Assembly (NCBI GenBank): GCA_964643075.1
Contig: CAZXQO010000023.1
Span: 5,623-69,622, forward strand
DNA: 64,000 nucleotides
Source: Desulfocucumis sp964643075
Lineage (GTDB): Bacteria > Bacillota > Desulfotomaculia > Desulfotomaculales > Desulfocucumaceae
Reading direction: 5' to 3'
A model generated the notes under the pieces. That model had not been told where the DNA came from and searched no databases. It saw nothing but the letters and a program-made list of their open reading frames with translations. The position numbers were made by a program, and so were the translations under genes. Below are positions 47,838 through 56,036 of this stretch, piece after piece. The first letter of the stretch is position 1, and each line of letters opens with the position of its first letter.

Positions 47838-50051
47838 TCAATTTTTTTCACTCAAACATATTGCTTGAAATCTTCTAAAAAGACTTACAAGCTCAACTAT
47901 TGACATGTCAATTATTGGCTCAAACATAAATGAATTTATATGAATATTCTCAGATGTCATTAAACTAACCTCATCAAGTATTCTTATGATATCTAATTTA
48001 TCTGGTAACTTCTTTTTATAAAGGCCTAATAACAAACCCGTTTGAACAGTTCCTTTATTGCGTTCCTTGTCAACGTCATCAAAATTACCATCTAATCCTG
48101 TGATTTCATCAATCATAAAAGTTTCAGCTAAAAGACGGATAGCAATTGATAATATTATCTTATCATCTAAATCAATCTTTTCTGTGTTTTCTTTTACGAC
48201 TGCATTTGCTTCATCCATAATTAAGTCAAATACAAGTTTATTTTCATTTCCTTGTGAAAAAATTAAATTCATGTTTAATGTCTTATTGTAAATATCCTCC
48301 AAGTCCTTTAAGGTTATTGATTTAGAATTGCTTTTTATATGAAGTAATGACGTAAGTGTCAAATAATCTGTGTCTGAGGTATCTTTAGTATATTCAATAA
48401 TATTCCGTACAAATGGTATTGAGGTTATCAGTGCTTTTCCCTCGCCTTTAATAATACCTTTTTTGATAATACTAAATGGGTTATTAAACACATATTTCGG
48501 ATTTTCCAATGATATTCCTATTAAGTCCTTAGACACCATCTGCGGGAACATTGATTCTTTAACCCTTGTAGCAGTAGTTCTAAAAAAGTCAAAATTATGG
48601 GTTAGAATAATAAGCTTGAAGTTTGATTCTCGGGATATTTCTTGTAAATACTCTATAATTGCATATTTATTTTTATAATCAAATGATTCTGCAATATCAT
48701 CAGCTACAATAAGGACTTCTTTTCCCTCGCTTTTTAAGGCCTCTAAGTCATTGATTATATTTAGTAAGTATAGTGCTCTTTTTTCTCCCTGGCTTAAAAT
48801 ATTTTCAAGATTTTTTCTTAATAATGGAGCTTCTTCTTTTGTTTCCTCATCATAAAATTTAAATATGAAATTAGGAACGCTCTCATTTAATAAAACATCA
48901 TCTTGATTTGGCACTTCTACAATTAAAGGCACTTTAAATCTTTCCTTAAATATTTCTAGAGTGCGTTCCCATTGAGTTTTTTCTTTTTTTGCTTCGCTTT
49001 TAATTTCTTCTATTACATCTTTACTTGTTTTATAACTATCAACAAGAATTTTATACTGTGATTGTGTAGCTTTTAAAATACTTGTCCAAGCTTTAATTTT
49101 AAAATCATTAAAGTCCGCTAACATCACAATGATTTCTGGATACTTTTCAATTATTTTCCTAAAGTTAACTAATGCTCTTTTATTTAGTTCTTTGTCTATT
49201 TTATCAAATTTGCTCCGAAGTTTTATATCTTCAAAAATTTTATTTCGTTCTCCTGAAATTACAGCAAATAGTTGCTCGGCTGTGGTTATACTATTATCAA
49301 TACCTTTTAGTTTCACTTGATGTTCGGCGTCAAAGAATCCGCTATTTGTCAAGTCGTTTGTAATACTTTCAGCATTATAATGACTAAAAATTCCTCTTTT
49401 AAAGATTGTTGTGTTCTTAAGTAACTCGTCATATTGCTTATTATATTCTTGTATCTGTGCTAAGTTTTTAGGATCAGAAATATATTTCTCAACACCATCA
49501 TTAAAAATATCAAGATATGGGACTTTCTTGAAATCTAATCCACAATCTGGTTTTGAAAGTATGCCGTCTTCATACAATTCCAAAAGCAAATCTAAAAAAT
49601 CTATTGGCTGTTTTGTGAATGCAGTACATATTTCAATAATAACATCCATATTCGAGTTGGTTTCATTTCTTACTTCAGCTAGAAATCCTTCTTTAAGCAT
49701 ATTTACTTTAAGTAATTCTCGGTCATATTTTTCTTTTATGTCTTTTGATACCATGAGTTTAGCACTATTTGGTGAAATATACTCATCTTCATAACTGTTT
49801 ATAACAAAAATTTCTTCTGGGGAAATTTCTAAATTATCATCTTTTTTTACAGAATATGTAGACTTCCTTTTAAATACATCCTCTGCTGGTTTCCTACCTA
49901 ATGCTAGTTGCTTAAAAGTCTTTGCAAACGATGTTTTCATCATTCCATTAGAAGCGTAGACTAAATATGCATTCTTCTTGCTAAAATCAAATATGCAGTC
50001 AAATTTCTTTATTCCATAGCAGTTTTCTAAACTAACTGATATTATTTTCAT
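47838..50051 (-). CDS. SMC/RecF-like ATPase with coiled coil (putative defence ATPase)
   Basis: 737 aa from the ATG preceded by AAAGGAAG; the longer frame is not needed. MKIISVSLENCYGIKKFDC and AYLVYASNGMMKTSFAKTF give an ABC-type N-terminus whose Walker A has Met-Met where G-x/G is usual. A long helical middle (about 110-400) follows. NILSQGEKRALYLLNIINDL is the signature motif, VLIVADDIAESFDYKNK the Walker B region, and LIILTHNFDFF the switch His. This is the AAA_13/SMC-like class found in phage-defence and anticodon-nuclease-like proteins. No nuclease motif was seen. AT-rich, likely recently acquired. Confidence 0.75.
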   Translation of the reverse strand: MKIISVSLENCYGIKKFDCIFDFSKKNAYLVYASNGMMKTSFAKTFKQLALGRKPAEDVFKRKSTYSVKKDDNLEISPEEIFVINSYEDEYISPNSAKLMVSKDIKEKYDRELLKVNMLKEGFLAEVRNETNSNMDVIIEICTAFTKQPIDFLDLLLELYEDGILSKPDCGLDFKKVPYLDIFNDGVEKYISDPKNLAQIQEYNKQYDELLKNTTIFKRGIFSHYNAESITNDLTNSGFFDAEHQVKLKGIDNSITTAEQLFAVISGERNKIFEDIKLRSKFDKIDKELNKRALVNFRKIIEKYPEIIVMLADFNDFKIKAWTSILKATQSQYKILVDSYKTSKDVIEEIKSEAKKEKTQWERTLEIFKERFKVPLIVEVPNQDDVLLNESVPNFIFKFYDEETKEEAPLLRKNLENILSQGEKRALYLLNIINDLEALKSEGKEVLIVADDIAESFDYKNKYAIIEYLQEISRESNFKLIILTHNFDFFRTTATRVKESMFPQMVSKDLIGISLENPKYVFNNPFSIIKKGIIKGEGKALITSIPFVRNIIEYTKDTSDTDYLTLTSLLHIKSNSKSITLKDLEDIYNKTLNMNLIFSQGNENKLVFDLIMDEANAVVKENTEKIDLDDKIILSIAIRLLAETFMIDEITGLDGNFDDVDKERNKGTVQTGLLLGLYKKKLPDKLDIIRILDEVSLMTSENIHINSFMFEPIIDMSIVELVSLFRRFQAICLSEKN

Positions 50052-50385
50052 AACTAACTTCCTTTCACAACCATTAGTTATAGTTACACAACGATCTGCG
50101 TTGATTAAGTAATCGAAGTCCCCAGATTGCTCTTTCCTAAACATACCACACTTTTCTTAAACATCCTTCCTTAACTAGCAACCCACATTCATTTATTCTC
50201 CAAAAAAACAAAAGCCAGAGCGAATAAATAACGTCCTAGTTTCACGTGTACTAATAATTAGCAAGTATATCGTTAAAACTTACATAAACAATGTGTCCCC
50301 TTGAACCCCAACTACCCTAAAACTTTCAATAGCAAACCCTCTATATTCCCTCTGAGCCGTTCTCGATATCCACTACAAACACATA

Positions 50386-50601
50386 CTAGTCTATACAGTA
50401 CCGAGGTTCAATGCCGACGTACTCCTTTGCCAAGTAAAAGGGAGTACCCTGTAACTTGATATCTACGTAGTGGTTTTTTACTTGATAATCAGGGTTCCGT
50501 TTGGAAAGGACGTCTGCTTTCTTCCACGGAAGTCTGCAGGCGTTCAAATATACTTCGAATGCACTTTCATCCTCAGCTTTACCTTTTATCAAACACCCCA
50601 T
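50386..50601 (-). CDS. Hypothetical protein, 71 aa
   Basis: MGCLIKGKAEDESAFEVYLN, CRLPWKKADVLSKRNPDYQV, YLAKEYVGIEPRYCID. Weak ribosome site, just after the glycosylase gene. It may be the last gene of the restriction cluster or a fragment. About 215 bases between it and the ATPase gene hold nothing recognisable. Confidence 0.4.
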   Translation of the reverse strand: MGCLIKGKAEDESAFEVYLNACRLPWKKADVLSKRNPDYQVKNHYVDIKLQGTPFYLAKEYVGIEPRYCID

Positions 50602-50633
50602 GTAATCGTTTTACTCAACCATAACCAGTCCTC

Positions 50634-51293
50634 CTATATGTTGGCAGGTTCATAACATACCAGTAAAGCTGGGCAAGTTCCACACGCCGGGGAATAGTGC
50701 TTACAGACAAGGGCCGCAAAATCAAGCAGACCAAGGTTATACTCTCTTGCTGCACCGGCAGGCACCAACTGTCCAGCAGCAGTCCAGAACCTCTTTGTTG
50801 GGTTAATTTTTTCAAGTGGTTTCTGAATAGAAAAAATCCTCTTATATACACGGATGACGTTCCGGTCTACTACGGGTACGGCCTGTCCATATGCGAAACA
50901 TAGTACTGCGTGAGCTGTATATTCTCCAACCCCAGAGAGAGACAGCAGCCCCTTTAGATCACCCGGGACAACACCTCCAAACCTACCCATTATGTCGTTT
51001 GCAATTGATATAAGCGTCTTTGCCCGGTATAAAAAACCCAACGGCCTTATCTGGTCTGTAAGCTCTGTTTCACTGGCTTCAGAAAGCTCTTTCGGCGTTG
51101 GGTAAAGAGACGTTAATAAATTATAGACGGGGCTGACTTTCCTAGCAAAAGTTTGGTGTAAGAGTATCTCAGCGACTAGTACTCTAAAAGGGTCATGGGT
51201 CTTCCTCCAAGGGAATTCTCTCCCGTTTTCCCTAGACCAAGAGATAATGGCGTTTTGAAAACCCTTTCTAATTCCCTCGTCGACACTGAACAT
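50634..51293 (-). CDS. HhH-GPD DNA glycosylase, Mig/MutY-like (T:G mismatch repair)
   Basis: 219 aa. REFPWRKTHDPFRVLVAEIL, then the helix-hairpin-helix LSGVGEYTAHAVL, with Tyr where endonuclease III has its lysine, as in archaeal Mig T:G glycosylase. VPVVDRN holds the catalytic Asp. The C-terminal CKHYSPACGTCPALLVC is a complete C-x6-C-x2-C-x5-C iron-sulfur site. Deaminated 5-methylcytosine gives T:G mismatches. A glycosylase in one cluster with an m5C methyltransferase and its endonuclease fits that repair role. The substrate is inferred from the Tyr and the neighbours. Confidence 0.88.
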   Translation of the reverse strand: MFSVDEGIRKGFQNAIISWSRENGREFPWRKTHDPFRVLVAEILLHQTFARKVSPVYNLLTSLYPTPKELSEASETELTDQIRPLGFLYRAKTLISIANDIMGRFGGVVPGDLKGLLSLSGVGEYTAHAVLCFAYGQAVPVVDRNVIRVYKRIFSIQKPLEKINPTKRFWTAAGQLVPAGAAREYNLGLLDFAALVCKHYSPACGTCPALLVCYEPANI

Positions 51294-51322
51294 GTGCTTA
51301 CACTGTCCTCGGCGGCCTGAGC

Positions 51323-52303
51323 CTAGATTATTTTGACCTTTATTTTTTTGGACTTTATGTAGCTCACTATTATTTCAGCGGTTGCGCCCTCTGTGGCCGA
51401 ACCTGTTGCCGTTACAGACCCATGGGGACTTACGTTTACGACTCCTGGGGCGCTGGTCAAATAAGTCGTAAACTCCTCAAGAGTTACGTCTTTTGTACTC
51501 CCGTCGGTAAAAACCGCAGTGACAGTTAGCTGCTGGGTAGTCCCTGGCTTCATCCTCTTTAATTCGGGCGATGTAGTTATTTTTTGGACTTGCTTTGCGC
51601 TATTGAAGTGGACGAGCTTGTCCCAATTAATAGTCCCGTCTTCAAAGCAGAAGTTGTTGGTAAACTCACGCGTGAAGCGGTTTACTGCTGCATCCCACGC
51701 GAGGTTATAATCAAGTAAGTGCTCCTGGGGCTTGTCCTTCATAAGGCGGACGATCTTTAGGTAAAAATCGGGATCGCCGGTTATTTCTTCCCAAAATACT
51801 TGGCCAGCCAGTTCCCTAAAGGGGGTTTTGCTGTTTTGGCTCTGTTGTTTCCTCCCGTAAGAATAGCCGACGACTGGATCAAATTTTTTACCGAGCTTGA
51901 ATAAACGTTTTTGGAGCTTACCAAATTCTTCTTCCTGTCTTTTTTTGCTTTGTGCGTTGAAGACGCTCGGTCCGCTTTTTACTGCTATTGCTTTATAGGT
52001 GCTGTCGTCTTCTATAGCCACATCTACGCCCTCTGACGGGGCAACGACTCCCCCTGATACGAACTTAGCTAAAGGCTCGAAAAAAGCGTCTCCAAAAATA
52101 CCTTCGTCGCTACTAGACATAAAGGCTGATAACAGCCCCTCAACGATTTCCCCTGCTTTCTGTACACCCATCGCCTTGAAAAGATAAGGGTTCTTGCGAA
52201 GTAGAGCTTCGTTGAGCTGTAAAGTCTGGATCTTTTCTATCCTCCGGCTATAAAAAACGTCTAGTAGTTCTGCGATTTTTTGCTCCAATGCAAGGTTGTC
52301 CAT
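51323..52303 (-). CDS. PmeII-type restriction endonuclease fused to an Ig-like (Big_2) domain
   Basis: About 326 aa; ATG downstream of AGGAGG. Residues 1-230 match PmeII-family type II enzymes. GVDVAIEDDSTYKAIAVKSG supplies the PD-(D/E)XK Asp and Val-Lys pair, followed by NAQSKKRQEEEFGKLQKRLF. The last about 80 residues are a bacterial Ig-like domain: LKRMKPGTTQQLTVTAVFTD, GSTKDVTLEEFTTYL, SPHGSVTATGSATEGATAEI. Such domains are usual in surface proteins, not nucleases. Three genes in a row (methyltransferase, this, glycosylase) form the operon. Confidence 0.8.
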   Translation of the reverse strand: MDNLALEQKIAELLDVFYSRRIEKIQTLQLNEALLRKNPYLFKAMGVQKAGEIVEGLLSAFMSSSDEGIFGDAFFEPLAKFVSGGVVAPSEGVDVAIEDDSTYKAIAVKSGPSVFNAQSKKRQEEEFGKLQKRLFKLGKKFDPVVGYSYGRKQQSQNSKTPFRELAGQVFWEEITGDPDFYLKIVRLMKDKPQEHLLDYNLAWDAAVNRFTREFTNNFCFEDGTINWDKLVHFNSAKQVQKITTSPELKRMKPGTTQQLTVTAVFTDGSTKDVTLEEFTTYLTSAPGVVNVSPHGSVTATGSATEGATAEIIVSYIKSKKIKVKII

Positions 52304-52318
52304 TGTCTTCAAAGCCTC

Positions 52319-53485
52319 CTAATTACAAGCCGCTTCGATATAGGGTTCAAAGTTACTCACAGCGTTATGCGTTGACGTACCGCGCAGCCGCCTAGTCCTT
52401 ATTTCTGAGCTTCCATCTGCCACAGAAACCAGTACCTGGCCTATGGCTTTACCTAAGCCAACAGGTACAGCATTGCCGATCAGCTTGTATTGCTGGGACA
52501 CGGTACCGCAAAATTTCCAGTCCTCTGGGAATTGCTGTATAGCTGCGTATTCCTTTACGCTCAAAGGTCGGTCTTGTGCTGGGTGACAGAGCATCGACGC
52601 TTTTTGCACAGGGCTGGTTACCAAGGTAGGGCATGGCTGATTATAGGATAGCCTACGGTAGAACCCCATTTTCCCCCCAGAGGCTTCGTAAGCACCACCC
52701 ATAGCCATAGGGAGCAAATGCTCAGGGATATCCCGCCAGTTGCCTCCTGGGGGTACCATTCTTAAGTAGTTGATCCTTTCCTCGCTAAATCTGCCACAAG
52801 GGCCGGTAGCATCCTCATAGCACCGTATCGCATCACGTAACCTGACCCATCTGCAGTCACTGTTTTGGTGACGCATAAAGTGTGTTGGTTGTGGGAGGAA
52901 GACGTTCTCGTTATCCCTTGAGCCTATAACGACCAAGCGTTCTCTGAACTGAGGCACACCATAATTTACCGCATCCAGGATACCGAACACCATTCTATAG
53001 CCTAGTTGCTCCATTTCATTATATATCATTCGAAAAGCTGACCCTGGTTCTTCTTCCGGTGTTAAAGGCCTATTCCTATTAATGTGTGGTACATGCCTAA
53101 TAGGAGCAGAGATCAAACCCTTTACATTTTCAAAGACAAAGAAACGCGGCTGTGCTTCCCGTACCACTCTTATAAATTCTCTGAATAGTGAGCCTCTCTC
53201 ATCAATAATGGAGCCCCGTTTTCCTGCGGTACTAAATGATTGGCAGGGTGGGCCACCTACCACTGCAAAGGCGTCCCCGGCAGCCATACCTGCCCTCCGA
53301 AGTATTTCTGCAGTGGTAATATCCCTAATGTCGCCAGCAATAACAGGAAAATTTTTGCCTTTGTTAGCCAATATAGTATCTACAGCTTGTCGATCGATCT
53401 CAACAGCGACAGCGGTTTCAAGCCCTGCTTCTTCAACTCCCAGGTCAAGACCCATGGCACCGCTGAAAAGGGATATTATTGACAC
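52319..53485 (-). CDS. C5-cytosine DNA methyltransferase
   Basis: 388 aa from a GTG eight bases after GGAGG. Motif I SLFSGAMGLDLGVEEAG, motif IV GGPPCQSFSTAG (catalytic Cys at about 81), motif VI FVFENVKGL, VIII FRERLVVIGSR, IX NQPCPTLVTSP and X YKLIGNAVPVGLGKAIG are all present and in order. It methylates the site cut by the linked endonuclease. The recognition sequence cannot be read from the protein. A large hairpin with a T-tract lies upstream. Confidence 0.96.
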   Translation of the reverse strand: MSIISLFSGAMGLDLGVEEAGLETAVAVEIDRQAVDTILANKGKNFPVIAGDIRDITTAEILRRAGMAAGDAFAVVGGPPCQSFSTAGKRGSIIDERGSLFREFIRVVREAQPRFFVFENVKGLISAPIRHVPHINRNRPLTPEEEPGSAFRMIYNEMEQLGYRMVFGILDAVNYGVPQFRERLVVIGSRDNENVFLPQPTHFMRHQNSDCRWVRLRDAIRCYEDATGPCGRFSEERINYLRMVPPGGNWRDIPEHLLPMAMGGAYEASGGKMGFYRRLSYNQPCPTLVTSPVQKASMLCHPAQDRPLSVKEYAAIQQFPEDWKFCGTVSQQYKLIGNAVPVGLGKAIGQVLVSVADGSSEIRTRRLRGTSTHNAVSNFEPYIEAACN

Positions 53486-53528
53486 CTGCGTAGCCTCCTT
53501 TCCAATTCTTTATGTTTTTTTGGAAATA

Positions 53529-53600
53529 CAATAATAAAACCGGGCACTTACCCCTGCCACTGTCTAATAAACAGCAACTATCGGGTAATCACGCCCGGTT
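53529..53600 (-). terminator. Large hairpin with T-tract upstream of the methyltransferase
   Basis: Minus-strand AACCGGGC/GCCCGGTT outer stem, GGGTA/TACCC middle pair and TTGCTGT/ACAGTGGCA inner stem, followed by TTTATTATTG. It may be a terminator or attenuator for the restriction operon. The bases from 53601 to 54009 show no gene. Confidence 0.6.
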
Positions 53601-54009
53601 CCCCAAGCAAATGTTTCAAAATTCATTAATCCCAAGCCTCCCTTTGGGATCACAAGAATCATTTGGTATAATAAAAAATTCAACATTAAAAATCAACATC
53701 CTGCTAGAATTTAAAAAATACTTATACGGACGTATTCAGCTGTTATCGTATCGTCGTCATATACTGAGATTATTTTATATGGCGGGCTATAGGCATGGCT
53801 GGCATCTGCCATTGTAGGGATACAGTCAAAAAAATAATAGGATGGCTGCCGGCAACACAGTTATACAGGTAGCCTTTTTATGATATTTCACTGTCCGTAC
53901 CGTTTTGCTTTAATGCCTGGCCTTACGTCTACGTAATAAAGGAAAGCTATCCCTTTTTTCGAGTTTGTCATTAATCCATCTTATTGGGTTTTGTGTAAAA
54001 ACACCAAAA

Positions 54010-54651
54010 TCAATATTTCCAATTCCCTTTGAGTACCTTGACCATCACCCCGCTATCAGCTGCAGCTTTCATTGCATATTCTCTTTTTGATTCTGAGAAG
54101 ACAAGCATTAACAATAACACTTTTTGGTGTAACTGTGCGGGTAACCGCGAATACGATTTAACCCTATATACTATATATTTCATAGACAGGCCATAGTCTA
54201 CCACCAAGGCTTGCAGTATGCCGTCTTTTATAAAATATCTGTCATTTGCCCGAAAAATCCCCTCCAGCGTGTCAAAATCGGCGTCTATTAGATAACTTAG
54301 CGCCTCTTCTTTTGTTATGTAGTCAATACCGCCCATGGCCATTGAAAAGTCACAATGAATTAAGTGATGCAATACCGTATCAACGCTGGCGTTACGGTAT
54401 ACCTTGGCATACCACGGAAAAGAGAGGCTTATCACCTCACCCCCGCGTGGGGCCAGATAATAATAAGCTTTGCCGCAAGGTAACAGGTCAGAGTTAATTA
54501 ATTTAGCATTGCGTAAAGACAACAATCTTTTATAACATGTATGGTATGCGCTGTTAAAGATACCGGCCTTGAACATCTGTTCAAGTGTGGCGAAACGCCA
54601 CCGGGCTATAAATTCAAGAACCCGCTTATCACGTTCCGTTACAACAATCAA
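54010..54651 (-). CDS. Replication-relaxation family protein
   Basis: About 213 aa from a TTG six bases after GAGGTG; the longer frame overlaps the upstream gene. TERDKRVLEFIARWRFATLE then HTCYKRLLSLRNAKLINSDL is the winged-helix start of the replication-relaxation (Rep-relax) group. A second part has LHHLIHCDFSMAMGGIDYIT, DGILQALVVDYG. Such proteins occur in Gram-positive ICEs next to the coupling ATPase. Possibly a relaxosome or replication accessory factor. Confidence 0.65.
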   Translation of the reverse strand: MIVVTERDKRVLEFIARWRFATLEQMFKAGIFNSAYHTCYKRLLSLRNAKLINSDLLPCGKAYYYLAPRGGEVISLSFPWYAKVYRNASVDTVLHHLIHCDFSMAMGGIDYITKEEALSYLIDADFDTLEGIFRANDRYFIKDGILQALVVDYGLSMKYIVYRVKSYSRLPAQLHQKVLLLMLVFSESKREYAMKAAADSGVMVKVLKGNWKY

Positions 54652-54661
54652 GTTAAACACC

Positions 54662-55324
54662 TCAATTCCGACCGGCTGAAATAGCATAGGTAAAAAACTC
54701 TCCCCGGGCTCCATGTCTGGCCAGGGTATTTTCCCGGCCTGCCGGGCATACCCAGACCGTCTTTTTACCTGCAAACCCGGCAACCTTCTCGCGGATCTGC
54801 TTCGCTGTATATTTACCGCAGTCCGCTTCTACAAAAACGTCTTCACCTTCGTTGCTCACGTAGGAAGCATCAGGCACTACATAGCCGGTATTGCCTTTAT
54901 AAGTGCTGTTTTCAATTTCCAAGGCGTCACCGATGCGCCAGGTGCCCCTTTCGCTTTCGGTAAGCCGGAAATACACATCGTTTGTACGTATCTGGTGAAC
55001 CACCTCATTGGCCTTACCCGGATTAATAAACACTATACTTTTATCCAACCCCGGCCCCTCGGGGCCGGTAGCCCAACGCTTACCTTTCGCATCCAGGCTG
55101 TAAACCTTCATGAAAGTGCCTGGCTTTTCCGCATTAACGGTATGTTCCGTTAAATACCTAGCCTTTTGCAGCTGCTTCAACCGGTCATCACAAGTGCGCT
55201 CCTGTGCCGTTGGCCAGAAGGCGTTTTTCAACTGTTGAAAAGATAATACCCGGCAACGGGCTAAGCCTGTTAAGATGGCTTTATCCCGGTCAGTAAGCTG
55301 CTTTGCTTTGGTTTTTCTGGCCAA
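54662..55324 (-). CDS. Replication-relaxation family protein with nuclease-like region
   Basis: 220 aa from a TTG seven bases after GGGAGGG. LTDRDKAILTGLARCRVLSF, RLKQLQKARYLTEHT is the winged helix. VVPDASYVSNEGEDVFVEAD resembles the D...E-x-D/K core of PD-(D/E)XK-like folds seen in this family. It ends 11 bases before the 213-aa relative. The pair may recognise and open the transfer or replication origin. Nuclease activity is not shown. Confidence 0.65.
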   Translation of the reverse strand: MARKTKAKQLTDRDKAILTGLARCRVLSFQQLKNAFWPTAQERTCDDRLKQLQKARYLTEHTVNAEKPGTFMKVYSLDAKGKRWATGPEGPGLDKSIVFINPGKANEVVHQIRTNDVYFRLTESERGTWRIGDALEIENSTYKGNTGYVVPDASYVSNEGEDVFVEADCGKYTAKQIREKVAGFAGKKTVWVCPAGRENTLARHGARGEFFTYAISAGRN

Positions 55325-55340
55325 AGTACAACCCTCCCTT

Positions 55341-55970
55341 TCAATCACTACAACTTTCAATAACCACCGCGAAGCGCAACGGGGGTCCAGGGGGAAAATA
55401 TTTCCCCCTGGCGGGGTCTGGGGGATTTAAAGGGGGAAGGGGCAGAGCCCCTGTCCCCTTTTGCGTCCCGGAGCGGAGTGGAGTGCAGCCGCAAAATGAG
55501 GGCACGGCGAGCTTGCGAGCCGGTAGCCCTCGTTTAAGGCGGAACGCAACGCAGCGCAGGGCGCTGACCAGCTGGGCGAAGCCCAAGGCCGAGAGCGGCA
55601 GCGGCGAAGCCGCCTCGCCCGAGCGAAGCGAAGGGTGCCGCCGAAGGCCGCAGCGCCGCTTACTGATCCTTGCGAATAAAGTGAGCGTAGGAACAGTTGG
55701 CGGGGCGGCTGGTCTCACTCCGCCGGGCACTGCCGCGAAGCGGTAGACGCCCTGGCGGAAAGGCCAGCAACGGCGCGGGATGAGCATAGCCCATGCCCCA
55801 CACAACGGGAACGGAGAAAGCACCCCCAGCGAAGCGGGGAGGCGCTCTCCGGGGCGGATGTGCGGGGCATGGGCGGACCGTAGCGCAGCCGGCAGGCAAT
55901 GAAAATGAGGGCGTAAGCCCGAATTGTAACATTGAGCTGCCGGCGAAAAAGAGAGCCGGCCTGTCAACAA
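55341..55970. other. GC-rich structured spacer with no supported gene
   Basis: About 630 bases of strong GC content with many inverted repeats. Examples are CCAGGGGGAAA/TTTCCCCCTGG at 55387-55411, AAGGGG...CCCCT at about 55437-55455, and CGGCGAGC...GCGAGCCG. Open frames on both strands lack ribosome sites and are simple-sequence like. It sits between the coupling ATPase and the replication-relaxation genes, a plausible place for oriT or a structured RNA. Confidence 0.55.
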
Positions 55971-55978
55971 TTAAGTTA

Positions 55979-56007
55979 AAGCAAATACCATTATATGGTA
56001 TTTGCTT
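55979..56007. terminator. Intrinsic terminator after the coupling ATPase gene
   Basis: AAGCAAATACCAT, TAT loop, ATGGTATTTGCTT: a perfect 13-bp stem. TTTT follows at the end on the plus strand and TTTAACTT on the minus, so it is probably bidirectional. Confidence 0.7.
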
Positions 56008-56036
56008 TTCGGTAAACGGAAGATATCTCCAACAGG

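Noticed and set aside
53640..54000. tRNA or riboswitch in the spacer before the methyltransferase
   Set aside because: No cloverleaf or known aptamer core could be built; only the large hairpin at 53529-53600 is supported.
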